DNA of 64,000 nucleotides, taken from assembly GCF_009711935.1 (NCBI RefSeq), contig NZ_VIKX01000264.1:1-64000 (forward strand). The letters are read 5' to 3'. The translations under genes were made by a program, and so were the position numbers. Under the pieces are notes generated by a model. It had not been told where the DNA came from and searched no databases. It saw nothing but the letters and a program-made list of their open reading frames with translations. Source of the DNA: Dolichospermum sp. UHCC 0259 (lineage in GTDB: Bacteria > Cyanobacteriota > Cyanobacteriia > Cyanobacteriales > Nostocaceae). This document shows positions 50,707 to 60,199 of the stretch, in pieces; the first letter of the stretch is position 1; every line of letters begins with the position of its first letter.

Positions 50707-51913
50707 AAAATTTTTCTAGATGTAAATATAGCCAAAAATACCGTGAACGCACTAATAACACACCAAAAATAATTATCCCCAGCAACACGGCTGCTAACTG
50801 GTTTTGCCAGCTTAATCTAAAAGCACCCAGGTAATGAGAACCAATCATCACCGCATGAATAGCACTCAATAACAAAGCTGGTACACTCAGGAGATGAATT
50901 GGTCGCCAACTCTTACCTAATGACTTTTGCAGAAAGTCAAAACTTGTACAAGCCGCAGGAAGCATTAATACCAATGCCACAGCCCCTGCACTCATTCCCC
51001 ATTGAAATTCTAACTTTAAAAACCAAAAAGCGTGGAAATTCCACTCTAGAGAATGTTCAAAATAATGAATAGTATGTACCCCAGCCAGAACAAAAGCCCC
51101 AACTCCCAAAGCTCGACGGTAACGCAGAGGTGCAGACCAAAAACTATTCACAGGACGGGCAATCAATGAGAGAATTAAACAAATTAGGGCAGCGTGTCCG
51201 CTATAATCTGTCATTGTATCCCCCGTTCGCAAGAGGGTAATGACACCAATAATCAGAGTTACCCACCCACCCAAGCGAAATAATTGACTGCGGCGCTCTT
51301 TACTCATTAAAGCCGTAGAAACACCTACACCTAGCATGATGGGCAGCGTGCCAATCCCAAAAGCTAACATTGTCGCTGTCGCTTGCCACAAATTCCCTGT
51401 AGCCGCAGCCTTAATTTGAGCCGCATATAAAAAACCACAGGGCATTAATCCCCAAGTCATACCTAAAAGTGCCGGTGTCCACCATTGAGTTTGGGCAGAT
51501 AACTTGAGCATGGCTGCACTGAGCCGATTGTGTAAGTTCCCTTTTAAGATGGGGTGTAACAGGGGAATATGGGGTAAAAAATCTGGTTTCACCTGTCCTA
51601 AACCAAACCAAATCAGCATTATGCCTGTAATTATGGCTATCCACCGCCGTAAATCACTACCGACTCCTGCCAGTTGTCCACCTTCTACTAATACCGAACC
51701 AATTGCGCCAATACCAGCACCGACTAAGGCGTAACTCAACATTCGCCCCAAGTTGAGTAAAGTATGAAATTTTAATTGCTGTTGCCAAGTCGGGTTTTCC
51801 TGTTGTTTAGAAAGAGAAAAAGCTACTGTTAAGGGTCCACACATCCCAAAGCAATGTCCAAAACTGCCCAAGAACCCTAGTAATGTGATGAGTAATAAAT
51901 CTAGCATATTCAT
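50681..51913 (-). CDS. Sulfite exporter TauE/UreH-like domain fused to ferric-reductase-like membrane domain
   Basis: A 410-residue membrane protein. The first about 230 residues resemble the UreH/DsbD_2 family: LGFLGSFGHCFGMCGPLTVA has the paired Cys, ALLGMTWGLMPCGFLYAA repeats the motif with a single Cys, and six hydrophobic helices are seen. The second about 180 residues resemble the ferric-reductase/YedZ heme-b membrane domain: GAFVLAGVHTIHYFEHS, VPALLLSAIHAVMIGSHYLG and WLYLHLEKFY, with several His on predicted helices that could ligate heme. It may move metal or electrons across the membrane with the exported protein downstream. Function is inference from domains. Confidence 0.78.
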   Translation of the reverse strand: MNMLDLLLITLLGFLGSFGHCFGMCGPLTVAFSLSKQQENPTWQQQLKFHTLLNLGRMLSYALVGAGIGAIGSVLVEGGQLAGVGSDLRRWIAIITGIMLIWFGLGQVKPDFLPHIPLLHPILKGNLHNRLSAAMLKLSAQTQWWTPALLGMTWGLMPCGFLYAAQIKAAATGNLWQATATMLAFGIGTLPIMLGVGVSTALMSKERRSQLFRLGGWVTLIIGVITLLRTGDTMTDYSGHAALICLILSLIARPVNSFWSAPLRYRRALGVGAFVLAGVHTIHYFEHSLEWNFHAFWFLKLEFQWGMSAGAVALVLMLPAACTSFDFLQKSLGKSWRPIHLLSVPALLLSAIHAVMIGSHYLGAFRLSWQNQLAAVLLGIIIFGVLLVRSRYFWLYLHLEKFYVPPNKSR

Positions 51914-52044
51914 GATGGGAACTGGGAATTGGCAATTGGGAGAGTATACCTTTTACATCTCTTACCATGATGTCCATGTCAAAAGACAAGCTGTCAAACT
52001 TGGTGTAGTTTTAATATTTAATTTCCTATAGTTGGAGTTAAATC

Positions 52045-53022
52045 ATGATCAAAAAATGGCTGCGGGTGCTGCTAGGGGTAATGATTGTTTTGATTATTGG
52101 CGGTTTTTTTCCGCAATCGGAGATTGTACCGATAGTTAAAAATACTCCTGTACAACAGCCTCAAACCCCAGGGAAACCCCAGAATGTAAATAATACTCTA
52201 TTGGTTGATAGTAATCAACTTTTCGCTCATGTTCAAAAATTGAGTTTTCAGCGTTATAACAAAATAGAGCGTATCCGTACCCGTACATATATCACAAAGG
52301 AACTGCGAAAATTTGGTTGGCAACCCAAACTAGAAAAATTTCCTGACGGTGTGAATATTTTTACCCAACGATTAGGAACAGACAAAACCGCCGGAGCAGT
52401 TCTAGTTGCTGCCCATTATGACACAGTTCCGGCCTCTCCTGGTGCAGATGATAACGCCACTGGTATAGCTGTAATATTAGAAATTGCTAGACTTTTTAGT
52501 TCTGTTTCCACACCGAAAACATTACAATTAGCTTTTTTTGATCAAGAAGAAACAGGACTGTTAGGTAGTAAAGCTTTTGTGAGCCAACCAACCAATTTAA
52601 AAAATCTTCAAGGCGTAATTATTATAGATATGGTGGGTTACGCTTGTTATACTTCTGGTTGTCAAAAATATCCTACTGGCTTACCTGTAACCCCACCTAG
52701 CGACAAAGGAGATTTTTTAGTAGTAGTAGGTGATTTAGAAAACTTACCTTTATTAAATACTTTTCCCAACTCCACTGAGAATTTACCAAAAATCCTCAAA
52801 TTACCTATTCCCTTCAAAGGTTTATTAACACCAGATACCCTCCGCAGTGATCATGCTCCATTTTGGTATCAAGGAGTGGGGGCTGTTCTAGTAACAGATA
52901 CTGCGAATTTACGTAATCCTCATTACCATCAACCTAGTGATATTCCCGAAAATATCCAAAGGGCTTTTTTTACAGGTGCAGCCCAAATTATTATTAATGC
53001 TACTTCTAGTTTGTTAAAGTAA
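52045..53022 (+). CDS. M28 family zinc peptidase
   Basis: In this 325-residue protein, an N-terminal signal anchor (WLRVLLGVMIVLIIGGFFP) is followed by a spacer. VLVAAHYDTVPASPGADDNA holds the first His and bridging Asp, FFDQEETGLLGSKAF the catalytic Glu pair, VIIIDMVGY the next Asp, and RSDHAPFWYQGV the last His. This is the layout of secreted or periplasmic aminopeptidases of clan MH. The N-terminal anchor places it outside the cytoplasm. AGTTGGAGTTAAATC precedes the ATG. Confidence 0.9.
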   Translation: MIKKWLRVLLGVMIVLIIGGFFPQSEIVPIVKNTPVQQPQTPGKPQNVNNTLLVDSNQLFAHVQKLSFQRYNKIERIRTRTYITKELRKFGWQPKLEKFPDGVNIFTQRLGTDKTAGAVLVAAHYDTVPASPGADDNATGIAVILEIARLFSSVSTPKTLQLAFFDQEETGLLGSKAFVSQPTNLKNLQGVIIIDMVGYACYTSGCQKYPTGLPVTPPSDKGDFLVVVGDLENLPLLNTFPNSTENLPKILKLPIPFKGLLTPDTLRSDHAPFWYQGVGAVLVTDTANLRNPHYHQPSDIPENIQRAFFTGAAQIIINATSSLLK

Positions 53023-53044
53023 ATTCTTTTAGAGTCAAGCTTAT

Positions 53045-53142
53045 AAAAATATTACTTGTAGAAGACGATGAACGGATTGCCGAACCTTGAGCAGAAGATT
53101 TATGTGGATATTGCTCAAGACGGAATTGAAGGTTGGCAATAA
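53045..53142 (+). pseudogene. Response-regulator receiver remnant
   Basis: KILLVEDDERIAEP is readable from 53045 and is broken by a TGA. AEDL follows, then in another frame VDIAQDGIEGWQ and a TAA. These are the start of a two-component receiver domain (DD pair and the following DGIEGW). Nothing further is left. The remaining gap to 53430 has no recognisable gene. Confidence 0.75.
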
Positions 53143-53430
53143 ATATAGTTAATCAACCCAATATGATCTAATTTTATGAGATTTAATAATGAAGTGCGAT
53201 CGCTAATTGCAATTATGCTTCAACATGATGCAGATTGAGATTTAATTATTCAAACCTTTACCAAAAAAGATTGATAAAAAATTACCTCCAGCTTAAAAAT
53301 TACTGGAGGCTATGAATAAAGACATTGGAATGTGGACTAGTTCAACTATGAATTTAACTTTATTTTTATATAGTTATCTCTATCGGTAGAAACGTTTAAA
53401 ATTAATTCATTTCCGTCTAATTGCATAAAC
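53143..53430. other. Intergenic region without recognised gene
   Basis: AT-rich bases between the receiver remnant and the sigF terminator. A short hairpin (ACCTCCAGCTTAAAAATTACTGGAGGC near 53283) is visible, of unknown role. A single HIP1-like GCGATCGC is at 53198. Confidence 0.35.
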
Positions 53431-53460
53431 AAAAAAGACCCCCGGTTATAGACCGAGGGA
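53431..53460 (-). terminator. Rho-independent terminator downstream of sigF
   Basis: Read on the minus strand, CCCTCGGTCTATAACCGGGGG forms a stem with seven-base loop and is followed by TCTTTTTT. It lies about 115 bases after the sigF stop. Confidence 0.8.
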
Positions 53461-53576
53461 TTCTGCAAGTCGGAATTATCGCACAAAGACATTCGCGTAC
53501 CCAGAATAGCAATGCAACACATAGAAAAAATGCCAAAATGCCAAAAACCACAAATCTCCGTATTTTTGCCCCTATT

Positions 53577-54362
53577 TTAAGATCCAGTAGCAATAGAGGT
53601 TGGTTGTAAATAAGTAATCAACTGTTGCAAACCTTGTTGCAAATATCGTGTTACTGTCATTGGTGTAGCTCCAATTTTCTTAGCAGCATCCTTGCGAGTT
53701 AATTGTTTCACAAATACTAACTCCACTGCCATTCTGGGTTTATCATCTAGCATACTGATTGCTCCTTCTAACTGCTCTTTTTCTTCTTGCTGTTGCTGAA
53801 GTGCCATGCTATGGTGACAGGGAAGCAAATCCGCCCAGGTGACTGGGGAATTTACATAATTAGATGCTGTATTATCTAAACTCAATGGATTGCGATTTTG
53901 AACTGCTAATTTAGTTGCTTGCCATTCTTCTAAAGATATATGCAGCTTGTTAGCAACTTCGATTTCTTTGGGAGGATGATCTAAAGATATTGCTAATTCT
54001 TTACGAATCTTTTGTCCTTGACTGTAAACTTCTTGACAACGACGGGGAATTTTTAATAAAGTAGAGTTATCACGCAAAAAGTGAAGAATCTCACCGCGAA
54101 TATACGGTACAGCAAAGGAACTTAAAGCATATCCCTGCTCAGGATCAAAACGTTCAATTGCTCTAATTAAACCAAAATATCCAATTTGTTCTAAATCTTC
54201 ATAGGGTTCATAACACTTATGGCTAAATTTATAAGCAATTTTTCTGACTAATCCTTTATGTAATTCTACAATTTGATTACGAAGTTGAATAGAGGGATTT
54301 GTGTAGTAGAGGTATAAGAGATCAATACCATCAGAACGAGCAGAGGAGTCATTGAATTTCAT
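53577..54362 (-). CDS. sigF: RNA polymerase group 3 sigma factor (SigF-type)
   Basis: In this 261-residue protein, region 2 is visible as LVRKIAYKFSHKCYEPYEDL, QIGYFGLIRAIERFDPEQGY and FAVPYIRGEILHFLRDN. Region 3 follows with IPRRCQEVYSQGQKIRKEL, and region 4 ends with LTRKDAAKKIGATPMTVTRY. No region 1 is present. This matches the cyanobacterial SigF (sigma-28/sigma-B-like) group used for motility, pilus and stress or exopolysaccharide-related genes. Transcribed alone from a 447-base gap, with a clear terminator. Confidence 0.9.
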   Translation of the reverse strand: MKFNDSSARSDGIDLLYLYYTNPSIQLRNQIVELHKGLVRKIAYKFSHKCYEPYEDLEQIGYFGLIRAIERFDPEQGYALSSFAVPYIRGEILHFLRDNSTLLKIPRRCQEVYSQGQKIRKELAISLDHPPKEIEVANKLHISLEEWQATKLAVQNRNPLSLDNTASNYVNSPVTWADLLPCHHSMALQQQQEEKEQLEGAISMLDDKPRMAVELVFVKQLTRKDAAKKIGATPMTVTRYLQQGLQQLITYLQPTSIATGS

Positions 54363-54647
54363 ATTAATTCCTTTGTATTGATTTATTTATCCAAATAATG
54401 GTGTCGTGTATATTATTTTTAAGCTTGTAAATATTTTCCTTAGTTCAGGCTAAATAAGCCATAGTTATTTTACTGAAATTTCAGTCGAATCGAAATATAA
54501 AATTCAGTAATAATACGTAAACAAAATCCTTGAAAAAGTAGTAAGACTATCTTCTATTTCCCATGTTTAAACTTAATAAAAGCGGCTCTTGAGTATACTC
54601 AACGCGGCTTAATATTTGATTCTAATAAGCCTAAACAGTAATTTACG
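54363..54647. other. sigF upstream region
   Basis: About 285 AT-rich bases that should contain the sigF promoter on the minus strand. A 10-base imperfect palindrome GAGTATACTC (54593) could be an operator. No gene is seen. Confidence 0.3.
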
Positions 54648-54770
54648 GTAGGTTGGGTTGTGGAACGTGACCGTTCGCAAAGCAATGGAACGAAATCCAA
54701 CATTATCAAGGATTTTGTTGGGTTTCGCTATCGCTCAACCCAACCTACATTTCCTTAACCGCCAAGTATT
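54648..54770 (+). repeat. Interspersed inverted repeat (GTAGGTTGGGTTG family), copy 2
   Basis: GGTAGGTTGGGTTGTGGAAC at left; GTTGGGTTTCGCTATCGCTC then AACCCAACCTACATTTCCTT at right. Ends match copy 3 (60200) over the outer about 30 bases, including the flanking CGGTTAAGGAAATGTAGG. Contains an AACGTGACCGTTCGCAAAGC core that is absent from copy 1. Confidence 0.8.
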
Positions 54771-54809
54771 GGCTATGTAGGGGGTGCTGAAAAATCTTTT
54801 TATCCAGCC

Positions 54810-56582
54810 CTAATTACGAATATTTACTTCCTGTAAATAATCTTCTGGTTGCAAAAATACTCTACGCTCAATGGTGTGTTTGTCAGTAGGTGTGTTTTGT
54901 AATTCAATAACGGGAACTGTTTTTAATGTCGCTAATTCTTGTTGTTGATTACGTAGACGTAACTTTTGGGAATATTCTTGTAGTTTAACTCTTGCCTGTG
55001 CATAGACATCAGTATCTTTGGGAACTCTTTCCAGGAGTTTAATTGCCCCAAAAAAGTCACCTACAGAGGCTTGATTGTGGGCTTGATATAAATAATATCC
55101 TGACCTAACTTGACGTTTTTGATTGTATTCAGATAATTTTTGTTTAACTATAGCACCAGCAGAGCTTTCTTCAGGTATTTGCTGTAAGTAATATAAAGCT
55201 GTTGAGAAATCTCTTTCTTCAGCTTTTGCATAGGCTTTTGCTAATAGGGCTTGTGTTTGGGCTTCGATATTTACTTTTGCTTGTTCAACTAGGGGCTGAA
55301 TTTTTGCTTGCCAATAGGAATTAACTGTAACTTGAGGCGCATGAGGTAATACGTCTGTCCACCGACTTTCCTTGAAGGCTTTTTCGGCTAAAACATAATG
55401 TTCTGTGTCTTTTTGCCATTGCTTTTGCCATTCTTCAATTGAGGCTTGTGCTTCTGGATAAAGATTACTATCAAGAGGGATTAACCGAGCTAAATTAATT
55501 GCTTTTTGTAGGTCTCCAGATTGATATTTGGCTATAGCTTTATATAAAGTTTCTGTGGCTGAGTAAGCTTGAGAATTATTAAATAAAGAATATACTCCTA
55601 ACCCTAGCAAAACGGAATTAATTAATAAACCTAATCGTAATCCTGCTAGTAATGGTTGGGATTTTTGAGGTGTTTTTTCAATAGTTTGATAAGATAATTG
55701 AGATTCTGCTATTTGTATTTCTGCTGGGTTATTTTCCCATTCTATATGCTTGAGTACCCATAGTGCTTCATGAGCGGATTGAAACCGTTCCTGATGTTGA
55801 TAACGAATCATCTGATTGAGGAAGGCAATTAAATAATCATTAATTTGGGTATCATCATCACACCAAATGATTTCATTGGTTTCGGCATCAATTTCTAATT
55901 GTAGAGGTGCAATTCCTGTAATAGCTTGAATAGCAATTATGCCCAAGGAGTAAAGGTCACTATTGGGTTGGGTTTGACCAATAAATTGTTCTGGGGGAAT
56001 GTAACCCAAGGATGTTACAGGAATTTTATCTATGAATAATTCGGTTTCAATACTAAAATCTATTGGTTGAATTGAGCCGAAATCAATTAATACTAATCTG
56101 GCATCTATCGCTCGTCTAATGAGGTTTTCTGGTTTAATATCGCAATGAATAAAGCCTTGAGAGTGAACAAATTCGAGAATATATAGGGCATCTTCTAAAA
56201 ACTTGATCACGTCAATTTCACTCCATTTACCGGAGCTTTGGGGGCTAGTTGGTAGTTCTGCGGCTAAAGGCTCTCCAGGAATAAATTGTTGTACTAAATA
56301 AAAACGTTCATTTTCTTCAAAGCAAGTAATTAATTCGGGAATTTGGGGATGGCGACCTAAGTGTTTAAGAGTTTCAGTTTCTGTTAAAAACCGTAGTCGA
56401 AGATAGTCAAAATAGGAGGTAGATTGATAGTTGTTAACTTTGAGTTGTTTAACAACATATCTGGGTCTTTCTGGATGGTGCATATCTACCGCGATAAATG
56501 TTTGTCCAAACACTCCGGCACTAAGTGGTTGAACAATTTGGTAACGCTCTTGTAATAGTTTGCCGATCATTTGGTTGTTCAT
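54810..56582 (-). CDS. Serine/threonine protein kinase with C-terminal repeat domain
   Basis: In this 590-residue protein, the kinase domain spans about 10-285. RYQIVQPLSAGVFGQTFIAV is the glycine-rich loop (one Gly changed to Ala), YVVKQLKV has the ATP lysine, FIHCDIKPENLI the catalytic loop, and LVLIDFGSIQ the DFG. PPEQFIGQTQPNSDLYSLGI is the substrate loop. One membrane helix (LRLGLLINSVLLGLGVYSLF) is near residue 318. The outer part (about 345-560) consists of repeated helical units with AKYQSGDLQKAINLARLIP and further LQQIPEES-type motifs, like TPRs. Function: phosphorylation signalling across the membrane; the partner is unknown. Confidence 0.9.
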   Translation of the reverse strand: MNNQMIGKLLQERYQIVQPLSAGVFGQTFIAVDMHHPERPRYVVKQLKVNNYQSTSYFDYLRLRFLTETETLKHLGRHPQIPELITCFEENERFYLVQQFIPGEPLAAELPTSPQSSGKWSEIDVIKFLEDALYILEFVHSQGFIHCDIKPENLIRRAIDARLVLIDFGSIQPIDFSIETELFIDKIPVTSLGYIPPEQFIGQTQPNSDLYSLGIIAIQAITGIAPLQLEIDAETNEIIWCDDDTQINDYLIAFLNQMIRYQHQERFQSAHEALWVLKHIEWENNPAEIQIAESQLSYQTIEKTPQKSQPLLAGLRLGLLINSVLLGLGVYSLFNNSQAYSATETLYKAIAKYQSGDLQKAINLARLIPLDSNLYPEAQASIEEWQKQWQKDTEHYVLAEKAFKESRWTDVLPHAPQVTVNSYWQAKIQPLVEQAKVNIEAQTQALLAKAYAKAEERDFSTALYYLQQIPEESSAGAIVKQKLSEYNQKRQVRSGYYLYQAHNQASVGDFFGAIKLLERVPKDTDVYAQARVKLQEYSQKLRLRNQQQELATLKTVPVIELQNTPTDKHTIERRVFLQPEDYLQEVNIRN

Positions 56583-56694
56583 GATCTTAATTACTCAGAA
56601 ATCCTTATATATCTTTTCTGACATCGGCTGCTATTTTCCGGAATTATAGAAAATAATTCAGTATGTCAAATATTCAATAATTATTTAAGTGTTT

Positions 56695-58236
56695 TTACTT
56701 ATGATCTTCTTTTTCTGCAAAGGTATCAGTTAATGGTTTGACGACTTTTGCGATCGCTTCTTGGACAAAAACTTTGATAAACTCATCGCGGCGATTAATC
56801 TGAAACTGTTGCTGTACAACTTCTGTCATCCCCCCATCTCCCCAATCTTGATCATGACGAAAATATTCTATAAAACTTTTCCCCGCAATTCGGGTTAAAT
56901 ATGCCGCTGTCACCCCTTGAATTGCCCTACCCACAATAAAAGTAGCTACATTGAGTTGCAAAGCCGTTGATAATAATTCAATAGCCCCTTTAACGATCCC
57001 TAAACCGGCAATAGTTTTTCCTAAAGATAGAGCTAATTCTTTTCCCCGTTCCATGTTTAAATCACAACCGTAGAGTCTACCAATTTCTACTACCATTTGG
57101 GCATTGACGGCGGCGGTTGCGAGTAAGTCTACCATTGGCAATGGTGTAACAGAAACCACACCTGCTCCAATCCATTGATATCGCTCAACAATTTTATCAG
57201 CTTGGCGACGACGCTGGGAATCTATAAGTTTACGGGCTTCTTCTCCTAAGCGTAAAGACTGTAAGAGAATATTATCTGCTACCAAGTCTTCACCTTCAGC
57301 CCGTAAAATGGCAGCCATGCGCCGTAACAAGGGGATAATATCTGCTTCGGGTTGAAAGGTTTCGCCGGTTTCTAATTCGGCTATTTGGGGATTAGCAGCG
57401 ATCGCTACCACATCATTAGTAGCAATAAAAGTCCGTACTCTTTCCCGTAATCTCGCCAAGATTGATTCTATGTCAGTTTCAGTGTATAAATCTGTTTTAT
57501 TCAGAACTAAAAGCGATCGCTTACCAATTTCCGCCAACCCCCGCAATGGTTCATATTCAGAACGGCGTAAATCATTATCCACCACAAACAACAGCAAATC
57601 CGCCTCTGTCGCCAAAGCCCTAGCCAGTTGTTCCCGTTCTGTACCCGCTACCCCCGGTTCTAAAATCCCTGGAGTATCAGTAATCAATATCTTCCGTTCC
57701 AAACCCTTCAACCGTAAACAATAGGTTTCTCCCACCTGAGTCGTCCCCATTGGTGCATTCACCTCACCAACTATCCGCCCCATAATCGCATTCACCAGGG
57801 AAGTTTTACCAGCACTACCAGTACCAAAAACAACAACCTGAATTTCCCCTCTCGCCAAATTCGCCTCAATTTCCTTAGTTCGACTCAATAAAGCTTGGCG
57901 TGTCACCTCATCTTGAATTTGGGCTACCTGTTGACGTACCGCTTGCAAAGTAGAAGAAGCCGCATCCGATTTAGCCGCCGGAATTTGGGCAGAAGTCACC
58001 CTTTGACGTTGACGACGGGATTTTTCCTCACCCTTCCGCAGCACCAATACATAATAAACAAAGGCAGCAATCAAACCACCAATCAGTAAAACTAGCAGTA
58101 ATAATAGTAAATTACCTAACAACGGCGAATAGGACAACTGCCAGTACAACCGGGAAAGAGAATCAATTAGCCATAGGGTTAACGCCAAAATGACGATCAG
58201 GCCAACAATTAGTGTAACAATACGAGACAAAGGCAT
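56695..58236 (-). CDS. Membrane-associated GTPase with DUF697 domain
   Basis: In this 513-residue protein, two membrane segments occupy the first 70 residues (IVTLIVGLIVILALTLWLI and LLLLLLVLLIGGLIAAFVYY). The GTPase has VVFGTGSAGKTSLVNAIMG (P-loop), MGTTQVGETY (switch I Thr), LITDTPGIL (DxPG) and LLVLNKTDLY (NKxD). The C-terminal DUF697 part has GAGVVSVTPLPMVDLLATA, with further hydrophobic segments. Era/YcjF-like proteins of this type occur in most cyanobacteria, with unclear duties in envelope homeostasis. Transcribed parallel to the kinase gene, 112 bases upstream of its start. Confidence 0.88.
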   Translation of the reverse strand: MPLSRIVTLIVGLIVILALTLWLIDSLSRLYWQLSYSPLLGNLLLLLLVLLIGGLIAAFVYYVLVLRKGEEKSRRQRQRVTSAQIPAAKSDAASSTLQAVRQQVAQIQDEVTRQALLSRTKEIEANLARGEIQVVVFGTGSAGKTSLVNAIMGRIVGEVNAPMGTTQVGETYCLRLKGLERKILITDTPGILEPGVAGTEREQLARALATEADLLLFVVDNDLRRSEYEPLRGLAEIGKRSLLVLNKTDLYTETDIESILARLRERVRTFIATNDVVAIAANPQIAELETGETFQPEADIIPLLRRMAAILRAEGEDLVADNILLQSLRLGEEARKLIDSQRRRQADKIVERYQWIGAGVVSVTPLPMVDLLATAAVNAQMVVEIGRLYGCDLNMERGKELALSLGKTIAGLGIVKGAIELLSTALQLNVATFIVGRAIQGVTAAYLTRIAGKSFIEYFRHDQDWGDGGMTEVVQQQFQINRRDEFIKVFVQEAIAKVVKPLTDTFAEKEDHK

Positions 58237-58398
58237 GAAGGATAGAAGTTATTACCTGTATAGTGTTTTTCTCAGATAGCAAAGTAAAAAGCAACAATTT
58301 TTGATAAACTAATATTTCAGTGTATGTGTAGTGTTGCCTGATTCACCGACTTTTAAATTCTCCATTTTTTACCTAATCCCAATTCATGGGAAAGTCAA

Positions 58399-58590
58399 AT
58401 GCCGAGTCAAAATATGAACTTTATCTCTGAGTTTAAACATTTTAGCTCTTTTGAAAAATTATTCCCCCGCATGAGGATCAGAAAAAAAGTTATCCTGGGG
58501 CATAATCTTTCCTGGGAAATATCAGATTTAGGTACATCTGGAGGGTTATTAGTAAGCAATAGCTATTTTCAAACTCCTCAAAAAAAGTAA
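58399..58590 (+). CDS. Possible small hypothetical protein
   Basis: A 63-codon frame beginning MPSQNMNFISEFKHF and ending SNSYFQTPQKK. GGGAAAGTCAA precedes the ATG, and codon use is ordinary. I recognise no family. It may be a spurious frame in the 538-base gap between the GTPase and the DUF937-like gene. Nothing else is seen in that gap. Confidence 0.3.
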   Translation: MPSQNMNFISEFKHFSSFEKLFPRMRIRKKVILGHNLSWEISDLGTSGGLLVSNSYFQTPQKK

Positions 58591-58774
58591 TCTTAGTCCA
58601 TTAAGAAGGTCTCTTACTCGATAATTTACAAACAAAACTTTTACAAATAGTGATACCAATTCCTTATTCATCAATATAATGGTTTTGACTTTATTCCTGA
58701 TTTATAACTATTGATGACTTGATTTTGCTATATAATTGATAATTAGAGATATTAAAAACAACAGGAAAAAATTA

Positions 58775-59272
58775 ATGGGGCTATTTGATCAAATTCTTGG
58801 TGCAGTTAGTAATGCCAATCAACCCGGTGGTTTGGATAATTTAGTAAATATTGCCATGACAGTTAAACAATTAGGTAATGGTGTTGGTGCAGACTCTTCT
58901 ACCATGCAATCGGTTTTATCTGTTGTTGGTAAACAAGTGCAATCGTCTTTACAAGCAAAACAAGCTACCGACGGAAGTGAATCCGTACAAGAGTTGGTAA
59001 ATCAATTTGCCGGAACTTCAGCCAATTTGGAAGCTGTAAACAGTTTATTTTCTCCAGATACTCAAGCACAATTAGCGGAAGATGCTGCCCAAGGTACTAA
59101 CCTAGATGTGAACACAATTCAACAGTTATTGCCCACTTTAATTCCTTTAGTTTTCAGTTTCTTGCAATCTGGTGGTAATCCATTACTCAATAAATTTCTA
59201 GATACTGACGGTGATGGTGATGTAGACATTGCGGACGCGATTAAACTAGCTAGTAAGTTTTTAAGAATCTAA
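58775..59272 (+). CDS. DUF937-like protein with C-terminal EF-hand/dockerin-like loop
   Basis: The ATG at 58775 is the start (165 residues, MGLFDQILGAVSNANQPGG) with ACAGGAAAAAATTA upstream; the frame from 58736 is longer but lacks similarity. Residues 1-120 are helical and Gln/Ala-rich. Near the end, LDTDGDGDVDIADAIKLASK is a calcium-binding EF-hand/dockerin-like loop. Such proteins are conserved in cyanobacteria with unknown role. No signal peptide is visible, so it is cytoplasmic or exported by an unknown route. Confidence 0.75.
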   Translation: MGLFDQILGAVSNANQPGGLDNLVNIAMTVKQLGNGVGADSSTMQSVLSVVGKQVQSSLQAKQATDGSESVQELVNQFAGTSANLEAVNSLFSPDTQAQLAEDAAQGTNLDVNTIQQLLPTLIPLVFSFLQSGGNPLLNKFLDTDGDGDVDIADAIKLASKFLRI

Positions 59273-59462
59273 AGGGACTGGAATTTTTGTCGCTGATCAT
59301 TTACTGATACCAAATTCAGATGAAGCTGCATAGAATAGGACTTCAAAAATAATGGACCGCAGGGAAAGACGGATAAATTAATGGATTTCATGATTCTGTG
59401 CAGCCTCACATATAATTGACAAAGGATAATTTTAAGAATTGTGAACGTTAAGAATTGAGTTT

Positions 59463-60155
59463 ATGAACGCAGCCGACGATAAAACAATAGTCCGCGAATA
59501 CTTCAACTCCACAGGTTTTGATCGGTGGCAGCGCATCTATGGTGATGGTGAAGTCAATAAGGTTCAGTTAGATATTCGCACTGGACATCAACAAACTGTA
59601 GATAATGTTATCGGCTGGTTAGAAGCTGATAACAATTTACCATCATTATCAATTTGTGATGCTGGTTGTGGTGTTGGTAGTCTGAGTATTCCTCTAGCTA
59701 TAAGTGGCGCTAAGGTCTACGCCAGCGACATTTCTGCCAAAATGGTATCAGAAGCTCAGGATAGGGCTGTAATGGCCTTGTCCAATACTGTAAATCCCTC
59801 CTTTGCGGTACAGGATTTGGAATCTTTGAGTGGTAATTATCATACTGTTATCTGTTTGGATGTTCTGATTCATTACCCTCAAGAAAAAGCTGACGAGATG
59901 ATTTCTCATCTATGTTCTTTAGCGCAATCACGAATTATTCTCAGTTTCGCGCCTAAAACTTGCTTCTTAACAATCCTCAAAAAAATCGGTACTTTCTTCC
60001 CTGGTCCGAGTAAAACTACTCGCGCTTATTTACATCGTAAAGCTAATGTGATCAAAATTCTGGAAAAAAATGGCTTTTCAATCCAACGACAAGCTATGAC
60101 GCGGACAAAATTTTACTTTTCCAGTTTACTAGAGGCAACTCGTACATCTACTTAA
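59463..60155 (+). CDS. chlM: Magnesium-protoporphyrin IX methyltransferase ChlM
   Basis: In this 230-residue protein, VREYFNSTGFDRWQRIYGDG is the diagnostic N-terminus. ICDAGCGVGSLSIPLAISGA binds SAM, VYASDISAKMVSEA is motif II, and TVICLDVLIHYPQEKADEMI and IILSFAPKTC follow. It methylates Mg-protoporphyrin IX at the C13 propionate, a committed step of chlorophyll synthesis. It is not next to other chl genes here. Length is standard for cyanobacteria. Confidence 0.95.
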   Translation: MNAADDKTIVREYFNSTGFDRWQRIYGDGEVNKVQLDIRTGHQQTVDNVIGWLEADNNLPSLSICDAGCGVGSLSIPLAISGAKVYASDISAKMVSEAQDRAVMALSNTVNPSFAVQDLESLSGNYHTVICLDVLIHYPQEKADEMISHLCSLAQSRIILSFAPKTCFLTILKKIGTFFPGPSKTTRAYLHRKANVIKILEKNGFSIQRQAMTRTKFYFSSLLEATRTST

Positions 60156-60199
60156 GTAGAAATTACAATAACAGCGCAACCCAATACTTGTCGGTTAAG

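Noticed and set aside
58399-58590. 63-codon frame treated as a firm gene
   Set aside because: No family, not coupled to neighbours; kept only as a low-confidence entry.
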